Below, in pieces: positions 1-8,927 of a stretch of DNA of 64,000 nt. The translations under genes and the position numbers were made by a program. The notes below the pieces were generated by a model. That model had not been told where the DNA came from. It ran no database searches and saw nothing but the letters and a program-made list of their open reading frames with translations. Source of the stretch: Alphaproteobacteria bacterium LSUCC0396. GTDB lineage: Bacteria; Pseudomonadota; Alphaproteobacteria; Puniceispirillales; Puniceispirillaceae. The stretch's first letter is position 1; each line of letters opens with the position of its first letter. Location of the stretch: NCBI GenBank assembly GCA_041228345.1, contig CP166131.1, forward strand, positions 2,528,804 through 2,592,803, in the 5' to 3' direction.

Positions 1-2454
1 CCGCATCATCATGTCACCATAGCGGGCAGGAACAGCAATTTCATAGGCAAGCTCGCCCGAAAAAGAGATGCGGAAAAGGCGCGCTTTAATCCCCCCGCAA
101 ACGCGTATCTCGCCGCAAGCCATAAACGGAAATGCCGCGTTCGAGATATCGACGCCCTTATCCACCAGCTTTTCCAATAATTGCCGCGACTTTGGCCCAG
201 CAACCGCATATTGCGCATATTGCTCGGTCACCGAGATTAGCTGTACATCCAACTCAGGCCACAAGCATTGATGGGCAAATTCAAGGTGCCTGAAAACACC
301 AACGGCGTTGGCTGTCGTCGTCGTCATCAAATAATGGGTTTCACCAAGCCGTGCCGTGGTGCCATCATCCATTACCATGCCATCTTCACGAAGCATCAGG
401 CCATAGCGGGTCTTGCCAATTGGCAATTTTGCAAAGCCGTTTGCATAAACATGGTTCAAGAAAGCGCCAGCGTCACGGCCCTGAATATCAATCTTGCCAA
501 GCGTCGTCACATCGCAAACGCCAACGCCAGCACGCGTGGCAAGAACTTCACGGTCAACTGATTGCCGCCATTCGGTCTCACCAGCTTTCGGGTACCATTG
601 GGCGCGAAGCCAGGCCCCGGTTTCGACAAAAACAGCCCCCTGTTCGCGCGCCCATTTATGCGATGGGGTAAGGCGAGTTGGGCGGAAATGTTTGCCGCGG
701 CTGCGTCCGGCAAAGGCGGCGATTGGCACGGGTGTATAGGGAGGGCGGAATATTGTTGTCCCAGTTTCAGCAATTGTCTTGCCCGAAATATCGGCCAGAA
801 TCGCGAGGCCGGGTATATTTGCAATCTTGCCCTGATCGGTGGCCATGCCAAGCGTGGTATAGCGTTTAAGATGTTCAACCGCGCGAAATCCTTCTTTATG
901 CGAGAGTTTAATATCCTTTACCGAAACATCGTTCTGGAAATCGACAAACGCCTTTTTAGTGCTGGTTTTAACGTACCAGAATGGCTGAATTGCAAAGGCT
1001 TCGTCGGTGGCGCGCGGCGGTTTGATGCTGGCCGGTTTGCGGCCAAGGCTACGCGCGGCCTGCTGCCCCGCCTTCACCCCGGCCTTAAGACACGCATCAA
1101 GGGTCATCACGCCTTTGGCGGCTCCGGTTACAATCATGCCGTCTGGCATAATACCGCCCGGAACAAACCCGGCAATTGCGTCCTGCCAAACCGGTTTGCC
1201 GCGTTGATGACAGGTCAGATGAACATTTGGTGACCAGCCACCGGAAACTGCCAAGCAATCAGCCGGAATATGGGTGCCGTTATTTAATTGAACGCTGTTA
1301 AGGCCAAGTCTGCCGCTGGTGTTAGTAACATATCCGCCAAGCAATGTTGGCACGCCCTTGGGCGGGGTATGTGATATGTCACTGCGGCTATCAACAATTG
1401 CGGTTACTTCAACACCGGCGGCGTGCAGATCTTCGGCAGTTGACCAGCCATCATCATTATTGGTGAAAATCGCCACACGCTTTCCGGGCGCGACACCAAA
1501 CCGGTTTACATAGCTGCGCACGGCACCAGCCAGCATAACGCCCGGCCGGTCATTATTGCTAAAGGCAATAGGCCGTTCATTCGATCCAGCTGCCAGAACA
1601 CAGCGCTGGCTGCGGATATGCCAGAAAATCTGCCGAACGCTGTCGTTGGCATTATGCTCATTCACCCGCTCCAATGCGCCATAGCCCCCATGGTCGAACG
1701 CACCAAAAACGGTTGTTTTGGACAGGATACGCACATGATCCATCGATGCTAGCTGGGCAAGAATTGAGGCGGCAAAGGCGGCGCCTTCCATATCGTCTAT
1801 TTGCTGGCGTTCGGCATTAAGCCTGCCACCAAGGCGAAAATCCTCATCCGCCAGAATAACCCGAAGCCCCGATTGGGCCGCGGCGAGTGCGGCCATTAAC
1901 CCGCTTGGCCCACTGCCAATGACCAGCACATCGCAATGAAGATAGCCTTTGTCATAATTGTCGGGGTCGGCGCGGCCGGACAGGCTGCCAAGACCAGCCG
2001 CTTTCCGGATGATCGGCTCGTATAGCTTTTCCCAAAATGCGGCAGGCCACATGAAGGTTTTGTAATAAAAACCGGCACCAAGTAACGGCGATAAAAAATC
2101 ATTTATCGCCATAAAATCAAATGACAATAAGCCCATTTTTGTCTGACTTTTGGCGCTCATCCCGTCAATTAGTTCAGCAGTCGTGGCGCGGCAATTGGGA
2201 TCTTGATACGCACCATCACCGATTGTTACCAGCGCGTTTGGCTCTTCTGATCCGGCTGTCAAAATACCGCGTGGCCGGTGATATTTAAAACTGCGCCCGA
2301 CGAGGCGAACATTATTCGCCAATAACGCCGAGGCAAGCGTATCACCTGCAAAGCCGGTATAATGCTGTCCATCAAAGCGAAAGCCTAGCGGCTGGCTGCG
2401 ATCAATAAGCCCGCCCGCGATCCGGTTTTTTTGCGAAAGGCTTGCCGCACTCAT
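1..2454 (-). CDS. soxA: Sarcosine oxidase alpha subunit, C-terminus beyond window
   Basis: Large subunit of heterotetrameric sarcosine oxidase, which demethylates sarcosine to glycine and passes the one-carbon unit to tetrahydrofolate. The frame is open for 818 codons from ATG 2454 to the window edge; the family is about 1000 residues, so about 180 are missing. The N-terminus (MSAASLSQKNRIAGG) leads into the 2Fe-2S-like/cyanide-insensitive region (GRSFKYHRPRGI). A dinucleotide-binding motif VIGSGPSGLMAALAA lies near residues 177-191. The GcvT-like folate domain starts near residue 600 (HKWAREQGAVFVETGAWLR, then WYPKAGETEWRQSVDREVL). The start overlaps the soxD stop as ATGA, so the genes are translationally coupled. 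Read by hand from the reverse strand; no internal stop was seen in the segments translated. Confidence 0.93.
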   Translation of the reverse strand, partial: MSAASLSQKNRIAGGLIDRSQPLGFRFDGQHYTGFAGDTLASALLANNVRLVGRSFKYHRPRGILTAGSEEPNALVTIGDGAYQDPNCRATTAELIDGMSAKSQTKMGLLSFDFMAINDFLSPLLGAGFYYKTFMWPAAFWEKLYEPIIRKAAGLGSLSGRADPDNYDKGYLHCDVLVIGSGPSGLMAALAAAQSGLRVILADEDFRLGGRLNAERQQIDDMEGAAFAASILAQLASMDHVRILSKTTVFGAFDHGGYGALERVNEHNANDSVRQIFWHIRSQRCVLAAGSNERPIAFSNNDRPGVMLAGAVRSYVNRFGVAPGKRVAIFTNNDDGWSTAEDLHAAGVEVTAIVDSRSDISHTPPKGVPTLLGGYVTNTSGRLGLNSVQLNNGTHIPADCLAVSGGWSPNVHLTCHQRGKPVWQDAIAGFVPGGIMPDGMIVTGAAKGVMTLDACLKAGVKAGQQAARSLGRKPASIKPPRATDEAFAIQPFWYVKTSTKKAFVDFQNDVSVKDIKLSHKEGFRAVEHLKRYTTLGMATDQGKIANIPGLAILADISGKTIAETGTTIFRPPYTPVPIAAFAGRSRGKHFRPTRLTPSHKWAREQGAVFVETGAWLRAQWYPKAGETEWRQSVDREVLATRAGVGVCDVTTLGKIDIQGRDAGAFLNHVYANGFAKLPIGKTRYGLMLREDGMVMDDGTTARLGETHYLMTTTTANAVGVFRHLEFAHQCLWPELDVQLISVTEQYAQYAVAGPKSRQLLEKLVDKGVDISNAAFPFMACGEIRVCGGIKARLFRISFSGELAYEIAVPARYGDMMMR

Positions 2455-2819
2455 GCGCCTTTTCCTTTGGCTTTAACCGTCTTTGTAGCAGCTTTTTTTG
2501 CGCCGGCTTTTTTTGCAGGTTTTTTAGGGGCGGCCGAATCAGATTTGGCAGCTTTGGCGACATCGCTGGCAATCGCGACATCAATCACCGCATGGGTTCG
2601 CGTGTCACGGGTAACGACCAGCCATGAACGGTCGCCCTGTTCATGAAACCATAATTCACGATGCAGCCCAGCCGGATTATCGCGAAGGTAGAGATAGGTA
2701 TAAAAGGCATTGTCGGCGTCATCAGCCTGCCAGTCCGGCCGGTTGATCAGGCTGGCATCACCTAGAATGGTAAACTCGCTAGCGTCGCGCGGGCCAAGAT
2801 GGGGATGGTTGATAATCAT
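2451..2819 (-). CDS. soxD: Sarcosine oxidase delta subunit, zinc ligands lost
   Basis: Small subunit of heterotetrameric sarcosine oxidase, lying between soxB and soxA as in other sox operons. 122 aa, longer than the usual 85-110. The core matches the family (GPRDASEF, YTYLYLRDNPAG, HRELWFHEQGDRSW). The family binds zinc through Cys6, Cys9, His59 and Cys63. Here the N-terminus reads HPHLGPRD, with His5 and Leu8 at the cysteine positions; His59 is kept and residue 63 is Asp. Zinc binding is therefore unlikely in the usual form. Residues about 88-122 form a Lys/Ala/Pro-rich tail resembling histone H1. Its TGA overlaps the soxA ATG. Confidence 0.9.
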   Translation of the reverse strand: MIINHPHLGPRDASEFTILGDASLINRPDWQADDADNAFYTYLYLRDNPAGLHRELWFHEQGDRSWLVVTRDTRTHAVIDVAIASDVAKAAKSDSAAPKKPAKKAGAKKAATKTVKAKGKGA

Positions 2820-2847
2820 TTGTTTTAATCAATCCTCAAAATCTTGG

Positions 2848-4098
2848 TTAATGCAGATTTGGCTGGGCACCAGCCCCGCGTTCATCAATCATCGCGCCCC
2901 GCTGAAACCGGTCGAGGCGCAGTTTGGTGGCAACCTTATGCGGCGCATCATTTGCAAGAAGATGCGCAAAACACAGGCCAGATGCAGGGGTCGCCTTGAA
3001 ACCGCCATAGCACCAGCCAGCGTTCAGATATAATTGATCAATCGGGGTTTTATCGATAATTGGCGATCCGTCCATCGACATATCCATGATGCCGCCCCAA
3101 TTGCGCAAAAGCCGTGCACGACCAATCATCGGCATGATTGCCATGCCGCCTTCGCAAACATCTTCGAAAACCGGTAAATTGCCGCGTTGGGCATAGCTGT
3201 TATAGCCGTCAATATCACCGCCGAAGACAAGTCCGCCCTTGTCTGACTGACTGATGTAGAAATGACCAGCGCCAAAAGTGATCACACCCGGGATTACTGG
3301 CTTTAGCCCCTCGCTAACAAAGGCTTGCAATACATGGCTTTCAATCGGCAGGCGCAACCCAGCTTTGGCCATAACACGGCTGGTTGACCCAGCAACAGCA
3401 ACCCCAACTTTACCGGCGCGAATTGTGCCGCGGCTGGTTTCAACGCCACTGCAGACCCCATCCTTAATCAGAAAATCTGTAACATCACAATTCTGGATGA
3501 TGTCGACACCGCGCTGATCAGCGCCGCGCGCATAACCCCATGCCACCGCGTCATGTCGGGCGGTTCCAGCCCGTTTTTGCAGCAGGCCACCCATGATCGG
3601 AAAGCGGGCATTTTCATAATCTAGAAACGGACAAAGTGCGCGCAATTGGTCTTGGTTTAACAGCTCGGCATCGGCCCCATGAAGCCGCATGGCATTACCG
3701 CGCCGAACATAGGCATCGCGCTGGGCGTCTGAATGATAGAGATTAATGATGCCGCGCTGTGACATCATGACATTGTAATTGAGATCCTGCTCAAGCCCTT
3801 CCCAGAGTTTGAGTGATTTCTCGTAAAACGGTTCATTCCCATCCAGCAGGTAGTTCGATCTGACAATTGTCGTGTTACGACCGATATTGCCAGACCCAAT
3901 CCAACCTTTTTCCAGCACTGCGATATTCTTGATACCATAGCGGCTGGCGAGGTAATACGCCGTAGCAAGCCCATGACCGCCACCGCCAACAATAATGATG
4001 TCGTAATGATGTTTCGGTTCGGGGTCGCGCCAAACCGGTTTCCAGTCTCGATTGCCTGTCAATGCTTGATTGATTAATGACCAGAGTGAGTAACGCAT
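2848..4098 (-). CDS. soxB: Sarcosine oxidase beta subunit
   Basis: Catalytic flavoprotein subunit that oxidises sarcosine; it carries non-covalent FAD and covalent FMN. 416 aa, normal for the family. The FAD motif DIIIVGGGGHGLATAYYLA is at residues 33-51. The RHDAVAWGYAR motif holds His182, which aligns with the FMN-attachment histidine of characterised enzymes. The C-terminal NAGWCYGGFKATPASG motif is also typical. It is the first gene of soxB-soxD-soxA, 28 bases upstream of soxD. The Shine-Dalgarno sequence before ATG 4098 is weak. About 220 bases separate it from the divergent small gene at 4320. Confidence 0.95.
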   Translation of the reverse strand: MRYSLWSLINQALTGNRDWKPVWRDPEPKHHYDIIIVGGGGHGLATAYYLASRYGIKNIAVLEKGWIGSGNIGRNTTIVRSNYLLDGNEPFYEKSLKLWEGLEQDLNYNVMMSQRGIINLYHSDAQRDAYVRRGNAMRLHGADAELLNQDQLRALCPFLDYENARFPIMGGLLQKRAGTARHDAVAWGYARGADQRGVDIIQNCDVTDFLIKDGVCSGVETSRGTIRAGKVGVAVAGSTSRVMAKAGLRLPIESHVLQAFVSEGLKPVIPGVITFGAGHFYISQSDKGGLVFGGDIDGYNSYAQRGNLPVFEDVCEGGMAIMPMIGRARLLRNWGGIMDMSMDGSPIIDKTPIDQLYLNAGWCYGGFKATPASGLCFAHLLANDAPHKVATKLRLDRFQRGAMIDERGAGAQPNLH

Positions 4099-4319
4099 TC
4101 ATGTCCCAGCGTTGAAGTATCGTATGATTACTCCTCAATGTGGCAAAGTTTACACCAAAGAAAAAGGCCTTTTTACTGATAAAATTCGACGGCTGCACTG
4201 GCTGACAAAAAAGCCTTTCAGGGCGACATTAAATGGCGTGATAGCGTCGCCCAAGGAACGGGGCGTCGGCTGGTTATGACCCGCTTTCTTGCGGGTTGCT
4301 CTTGCCAGTTAAATATTGG

Positions 4320-4580
4320 ATGCTAGCCCGGCAATCTAGGGATGCGGAGATTTTTTTGGAAAAATTGACCTGTGAGCATTGTGGCACATTGTTCAATTGT
4401 GGCGCGCCACCGGGAAAGGATCATTGCTGGTGCATGGATCTGCCCAATATGCGTGGCGGCTTTGATCTTGCTGGAAGCTGTGTTTGTCCCGATTGTCTGA
4501 CATTGGGACGCGCCAAAATTTTGATGAAATCACGCCGGGTCAAAAAGCGCCAGCGTGCGGCTTCGGCATTACGCAAATAA
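4320..4580 (+). CDS. Small cysteine-rich CWC-domain protein
   Basis: Small protein with the spacing of the cysteine-rich CWC family: CEHCGTLFNCG, then CWCMDLP, then CVCPDCL. The seven or so cysteines probably form a zinc-binding knuckle; no enzymatic role is known for the family. The C-terminus is strongly basic (KSRRVKKRQRAASALRK), which would suit nucleic acid or phosphate binding, but that is inference. The start is uncertain. ATG 4320 is used here. TTG 4296 is in frame upstream. TTG 4356 has the best Shine-Dalgarno (GGAG, 6 bases away) and would begin just before the first cysteine. Confidence 0.75.
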   Translation: MLARQSRDAEIFLEKLTCEHCGTLFNCGAPPGKDHCWCMDLPNMRGGFDLAGSCVCPDCLTLGRAKILMKSRRVKKRQRAASALRK

Positions 4581-4626
4581 CTGCCCATTGGTAGCGGCCA
4601 TAAGTGGCGGCCATTATTAGCGGTCA

Positions 4627-5349
4627 TTATTGCATCTGTTTTTTATACCCGCCAAGGATTGAAAAGCGCCGCAGAAAGCTGGCCGCTGCCTCGTCAGGCG
4701 ATTGTGGGCGCAGCCTTATATTGGCAGGTGTGCCAGCAGGTTTAATGAAAATCTTTGCGGCCTCGCTCTCGGCAAAGCCGGCAAGCTGGGTTGCCTCCAG
4801 CCATGCGGCCATACGGTCGGCGCGTTTAATCGTGCGTTGTACCGTTTCGGGCAGGCTTGCTGGCAGGCCAAAGCGGATATTAACGGCCCGATCAAGCCCG
4901 GATTCGATGTCGCGGTAAATACCGCCAAGGACGTGTTTAAACGGCGTTATCATGTCGCCGATCACATATTCCGGTGCGTCATGCAGTAATGCGGCTAGGT
5001 ACCATTTCTGGTCTAGTTTTGGCGCATTTGCGCGCACCAGCCGTTCAACCAAAACACAATGCTGGGCAACTGAAAAACTGTGTTTGCCGCGGGTTTGTCC
5101 GTTCCAACGGCTGACCCGTGCTAGCCCGTACGCAATGTCCTCGATTTCGATATCCAGTGGTGACGGGTTTAAAATATCGAGGCGCCGACCGCTTAGCATC
5201 CGTTGCCATGCGCGGTGCGTGATATCGCCTTTAATTAGCGTTGCCAAAGGTTTCCGGACTTGCTTTTTAAGTGATCTGCCGCCTGACTTGCCTGCCGATT
5301 TGCCCCCTGTTTTGATAGCTGATGATCGGGGTGAGGCAGGCTTTTGCAT
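4627..5349 (-). CDS. HD-domain phosphohydrolase, YfbR-like
   Basis: Predicted metal-dependent nucleotide phosphohydrolase of the HD superfamily, 240 aa. Residues 46-100 match the alphaproteobacterial form (RAWQRMLSGRRLDILNPSPLD, then GLARVSRWNGQT and FSVAQH). The metal site is His97, His123-Asp124 (LLHDAPEYVIGD) and the Asp of KRADRMAAWLEA. YfbR-type enzymes dephosphorylate deoxynucleoside 5'-monophosphates, but the substrate here is not shown. The first 40 residues are Lys/Ser/Gly-rich and lie outside the domain, so they are either a basic extension or an over-long start. Monocistronic, divergent from the gene at 5568. Confidence 0.85.
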   Translation of the reverse strand: MQKPASPRSSAIKTGGKSAGKSGGRSLKKQVRKPLATLIKGDITHRAWQRMLSGRRLDILNPSPLDIEIEDIAYGLARVSRWNGQTRGKHSFSVAQHCVLVERLVRANAPKLDQKWYLAALLHDAPEYVIGDMITPFKHVLGGIYRDIESGLDRAVNIRFGLPASLPETVQRTIKRADRMAAWLEATQLAGFAESEAAKIFIKPAGTPANIRLRPQSPDEAAASFLRRFSILGGYKKQMQ

Positions 5350-5567
5350 GACAGAAGATCCAAATGATTTAATGGTGGAAAAGATCGAACTAGCCGGATT
5401 TAACGATGATCCGGCTCACCAATTTGCCAAGACTTGACCAAAGTTTCAAGCAAGCAGACCTTGGCAAAGGCGATCTGTTATCGGTGATCGTCAGCATTGC
5501 CGATCATTGCTTGGCGTTTGGGCATCATTGTTGTATCTAGAACCGTTAGTGGTACCGGTATGGCATC

Positions 5568-6290
5568 ATGATCATGGCAAGGATTGCCCGCATGGATTTT
5601 TTTGAAACACAAGAACGCTATCGCCGCCGGGAAATGCGCGGCTGGTTGGTGCTGTTTGTGCGTATTGCCTTGATTGTCGGTGCATTGTGGTTTGGCTGGC
5701 TGTGGGGACAGGCCGAGCAATCTAGCTTGCAGGCCGAAGCCGATCTGGTGATTTATGAAAATAATGTGCGCATTACCGAACTCAGCACCCACGTTCAAAA
5801 TCTACAACTTGAACTGGCAAAAACTAGGGCGGATGGTACGGCGAAATCGATCACTGGCGACGATAATGTGCCGTTGCGTCGGGTAATCGCCAGAAAAATA
5901 GCCACTGGTGTGACGTCAGAGCAGATTACGTCATCTATTCAGTCTCTTGGAAAACCGGCAAATTGCCGCGAGGTGGCGCGCAACGACGTTGCAGTTGCAA
6001 CACCGCTTTATGCCGGGCCGGAATCCAAACTCACACTGTTTGGTGGCGGGCTGAATTTGTCGGTTGAGGGCAGCGCCGGAAAACAGGCACAGCGTGATAC
6101 ACCATGGTTTGATCCGACGTTACCGGTCAGTGTTCGACACGTGTTTCTTGGGGGGCAGAAAACCATCAGCGGGTCATTGCCGTTGAATGCAATCATCCCA
6201 ACCGAAGACTGGATTTTGAAACTGCGTTATGAGAAAGCTGGCATTCTTGGCTATGTGACAGCAATTGTTTCAAGCTGCACATTGCGGTAA
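5568..6290 (+). CDS. Membrane-anchored protein of unknown function
   Basis: I do not recognise this protein. It has 240 aa. A charged N-terminus (FFETQERYRRREMRGW) is followed by one transmembrane helix at about residues 27-47 (VLFVRIALIVGALWFGWLWG) and a short predicted coiled coil (about 50-85, VRITELSTHVQNLQLELAK). The rest should lie in the periplasm as a small beta-rich domain with two cysteines (CREVAR and SSCTLR near the C-terminus) that could form a disulphide. The topology resembles an inner-membrane-anchored envelope assembly protein. Single gene between divergent and convergent neighbours. The start could also be the in-frame ATG at 5574 or 5592. Confidence 0.7.
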   Translation: MIMARIARMDFFETQERYRRREMRGWLVLFVRIALIVGALWFGWLWGQAEQSSLQAEADLVIYENNVRITELSTHVQNLQLELAKTRADGTAKSITGDDNVPLRRVIARKIATGVTSEQITSSIQSLGKPANCREVARNDVAVATPLYAGPESKLTLFGGGLNLSVEGSAGKQAQRDTPWFDPTLPVSVRHVFLGGQKTISGSLPLNAIIPTEDWILKLRYEKAGILGYVTAIVSSCTLR

Positions 6291-6354
6291 ATTAACGATC
6301 ATTCAAAAACTAGCGCCAGATTAATTGCTTCCAGAATAAGTGCCTGTTGTACGG

Positions 6355-6975
6355 CTAGGTTTTTTCGGGGCGTGCCATCGCAAAAACATCGGTTACCCGG
6401 GCGTAATCCATATAGCCAAGCCGAGCAAGTGGCTGATAGCGCGTGACATCAACCTTGCCATCAATGATCACATCATCGGCGATATGAATACCGGTAATGA
6501 TCCCAATTACCATGACGCCAGCATCATTATCCTCTGGCTTTGGCAGTTCAATCACCTTCCATAATTTGCATTCAAGCGCCGCCGGCGAGGCGGCAACACG
6601 CGGCACCGTCACGCTATGGCAATCGGCCATATCCAGCCCTGCAGCGGTAAATTCATTCTGGCCGTAAGGCAGCCCTTCTGAGGTGATGTTCATCGCATCA
6701 CCAAGGTCCGAGCTGACGATATTAACGACAAATTCCTCGGTCTCGATCACATTGCGAAGCGAGTCCTTATGCTGTCCGTTCCCCGATGGTGCGCTGCTGA
6801 ACATCACCATTGGTGGGAGTTCGGAAATGGCATTGAAATAGCTGTAGGGTGCTAGGTTAACGCTGCCGTCTTTGCCACGGCTGGAAATCCAGCCAATTGG
6901 ACGCGGCGATACAATCGCTTTAAGGGGGCTAAATGAAAGGCCTGCTTCTTTATGCAATCCGGGGCGAAAATACAT
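6355..6975 (-). CDS. Flavin reductase family protein
   Basis: FMN-binding split-barrel protein of the flavin reductase/flavoredoxin family, 206 aa. Characteristic segments are the N-terminal AIVSPRPIGWISSRGKDG, NLAPYSYFNAI (flavin-contact loop), and the HKDSLRNVIET and EEFVVNI strands. It probably reduces free flavin with NAD(P)H or works as an accessory redox protein; no partner oxygenase is adjacent. ATG 6975 is chosen over the upstream 7035 because AGGAG lies 8 bases before it and the protein then begins MYFRPGL, as family members do. Confidence 0.85.
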   Translation of the reverse strand: MYFRPGLHKEAGLSFSPLKAIVSPRPIGWISSRGKDGSVNLAPYSYFNAISELPPMVMFSSAPSGNGQHKDSLRNVIETEEFVVNIVSSDLGDAMNITSEGLPYGQNEFTAAGLDMADCHSVTVPRVAASPAALECKLWKVIELPKPEDNDAGVMVIGIITGIHIADDVIIDGKVDVTRYQPLARLGYMDYARVTDVFAMARPEKT

Positions 6976-7059
6976 GACGCTAACTCCTGAACATGGTCGC
7001 GAGATGTTATAATCCTCTTTGCCCGAATTCGACAAGCTGTAATACCAGATATCCCGCGC

Positions 7060-7239
7060 CTAAGACGGCGTTGTTTCACCCTTGAAACGCATGGTGCAAG
7101 CGCCAGTAAAAATCTGCGTGAAAAGCGATTCTTTGCATAATGTCCAGCTTGGTGCTGGCTTGCCCTCAGAGTCGCGCCAAATCATCGAAATCGACAATAC
7201 CGCCATCAACGCCAGCAATATCCACATTGTTCGGCTCAT
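7060..7239 (-). CDS. Small membrane-anchored or secreted protein, 59 aa
   Basis: Short gene translated by hand. The N-terminus MSRTMWILLALMAVLSISMI is one hydrophobic helix (membrane anchor or signal peptide). It is followed by a soluble 38-residue tail with two cysteines (WTLCKESLFTQIF and GACTMRF) that could pair or bind metal. AGAGG lies 6 bases before the ATG. The gene starts 24 bases after the ycgN stop on the same strand, so it is probably the third gene of a cfa-ycgN-small gene operon. No function is assigned. The good ribosome site, operon position and composition argue for a real gene. Confidence 0.65.
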   Translation of the reverse strand: MSRTMWILLALMAVLSISMIWRDSEGKPAPSWTLCKESLFTQIFTGACTMRFKGETTPS

Positions 7240-7263
7240 GACTTGCCTCTTCTGTTTTTCCGG

Positions 7264-7701
7264 TTACCAGATCGTTATATGGTCAGGCAGATCATCTTCG
7301 TCAACCGCGCTTTCCGGTGTCACGCGTCCGGCGACCGAGTGACCGGCCAGAATAGCACTGTCGGGGTTGCCGGTGATAAGCGGGTGCCAGTCGGGCAGAT
7401 CCTTGTTCTCATAGATCAAACGGTAAGCACAGCTTTTCGGCATCCAGCTTAGTATTCCCAGATTATCAGGCGTCAGCATAACGCAATCTGGAACAAATGA
7501 TTTGCGCTTTTCATAGCTGCTGCATCTAGCGGTTTTGCAATCGAGCAATTTACAGCTCACATCGGTATAATGCACCTCGCCAGTATCAACATCTTCAAGC
7601 TTTAAGACACAGCATTTCCCACAGCCATCACACAAAGATTCCCACTGGTCTTTGTCTAGCTTTTCGAGCGGGATGGTTTTCCAGAACGGGTTTTTTGGCA
7701 C
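7264..7701 (-). CDS. ycgN: YcgN-family cysteine cluster protein
   Basis: Member of the YcgN/UPF0260 family, whose eight or so conserved cysteines suggest a metal or iron-sulphur site; the biochemical role is unknown. 145 aa, full family length. Visible clusters are CDGCGKCC (residues 24-31), SCKLLDCKTARCSSYEKR, PDCVMLT and the WMPKSCAYRLIYE motif. The N-terminus PFWKTIPLEKLDKDQWESLC is the usual family start, so ATG 7701 is secure. The first 46 bases overlap the end of cfa in another frame, which suggests translational coupling. Confidence 0.9.
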   Translation of the reverse strand: MPKNPFWKTIPLEKLDKDQWESLCDGCGKCCVLKLEDVDTGEVHYTDVSCKLLDCKTARCSSYEKRKSFVPDCVMLTPDNLGILSWMPKSCAYRLIYENKDLPDWHPLITGNPDSAILAGHSVAGRVTPESAVDEDDLPDHITIW

Positions 7702-8927
7702 AATCTTATCCGATATTGATTTTCATCTCGGCTGATATACCGCCTTGTCAAAGGCACAGCGTTGTGATCATGGGCCAACTGGATCTGAAATACCATACCA
7801 TCCTGACAGCGAAAGAAATATTCACAGCCAGCAAGATAAAATTCCCATATACGGATAAAGCGCTCGTCATACTCCTCGCGAACCGCGGCGATATTTGCCC
7901 GAAAACCGCGACGCCAATGCCGCAATGTTTCCGCATAATGGCCACGCATGATTTCAATATCGAGAATCTTTAACCCTTGCCGGCCAGCGGCCCGGGTCAT
8001 TTGTTCGAGCGATGGCAGATAGCCGCCCGGAAAGATATATTTATTCAGCCAGCGATTACAACGCCTTGCCGTTTGGTGAACCCCGATAGAATGCACCAGC
8101 GCAACGCCATTTGGCGCTAAAAGTCGCGCGATGCTTGCAAAATAGCTGTTGAAATGACGCTCGCCAACATGCTCAAGAATCCCGACCGATACGATGCGAT
8201 CAAAAACGCCGCGTTGATGCCGGTAATCGCAAAGCTCAAAATTAAGATGTCGCCCGCGCTGATCCTGCTGTGCCTTTTGGCGCGCATAGGCGTGCTGATT
8301 TTCCGAGAGGGTGATGCCCGTTACCGAAATATTGGGTTGCATCTCATAAAGCGGGTTGGCAAGGCCGCCCCATCCACAGCCAATATCAAGAATATGATGC
8401 CCGGGTTGTAAACATAGTTTGGTACCGATCCGCGCCAGCTTGTTGATTTGCGCATCAGCAATCGTTTCACTGACATCATGGAAATAGCCACAGGAATATT
8501 GACGCCGCGGGTCAAGGAAGTGATCAAAAAGGCTGTCTTTCAGATCATAATGATGGGCGACATTACGCTTTGCCCGCCCCAGTAGATTAAAATATTGCCA
8601 AAATGCCAGATAATTACCGGCGAACAGCCCTAACTTTGACAGCCAGTGATTTTGCCAATGACTGTTATTTGCCATTAAAAGTGCCATGAACGGGTCAAGG
8701 TCATTGCCCTCGATGATCAGGCTGCCATCCATATAGGCCTCGCCGATAGCAAGGTCTGGCCGCAGAAGAATACGCCAGAACAGGTGACGGGATTTTAACT
8801 TAATGGCGACATCTGGGCCGTCTTGTTTACCGTTAAGGCGATAATAAGGCCCATTTGCGATGGTGATGGTCAGGCAACCAAAATTGAGAAACTGCTCAAA
8901 AATTGATAATTCGAGGCGTGTCGGCAT
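7656..8927 (-). CDS. cfa: Cyclopropane-fatty-acyl-phospholipid synthase
   Basis: SAM-dependent methyltransferase that cyclopropanates unsaturated acyl chains of membrane phospholipids. 423 aa. The N-terminal lipid-binding domain (about 1-120) is followed by the fold with ILDIGCGWGGLA (SAM loop), the VGILEHVGERHF active-site region, and WEFYLAGCEYFFRCQDGMVFQIQL near the C-terminus. After the usual end (AVPLTRRYI) there are 25 extra basic residues encoded in the overlap with ycgN. First gene of the operon, divergent from mnmC across 140 bases. Confidence 0.92.
   Translation of the reverse strand: MPTRLELSIFEQFLNFGCLTITIANGPYYRLNGKQDGPDVAIKLKSRHLFWRILLRPDLAIGEAYMDGSLIIEGNDLDPFMALLMANNSHWQNHWLSKLGLFAGNYLAFWQYFNLLGRAKRNVAHHYDLKDSLFDHFLDPRRQYSCGYFHDVSETIADAQINKLARIGTKLCLQPGHHILDIGCGWGGLANPLYEMQPNISVTGITLSENQHAYARQKAQQDQRGRHLNFELCDYRHQRGVFDRIVSVGILEHVGERHFNSYFASIARLLAPNGVALVHSIGVHQTARRCNRWLNKYIFPGGYLPSLEQMTRAAGRQGLKILDIEIMRGHYAETLRHWRRGFRANIAAVREEYDERFIRIWEFYLAGCEYFFRCQDGMVFQIQLAHDHNAVPLTRRYISRDENQYRIRLCQKTRSGKPSRSKS

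Noticed and set aside
562..1233. Long open frame on the plus strand inside soxA
   Set aside because: Antisense to soxA, whose frame is open throughout with clear GcvT-type sequence; the antisense product has no recognisable motif.
4162..4175. Palindrome AAAAAGGCCTTTTT upstream of soxB considered as a terminator
   Set aside because: A loopless palindrome with no gene ending before it; no terminator geometry.
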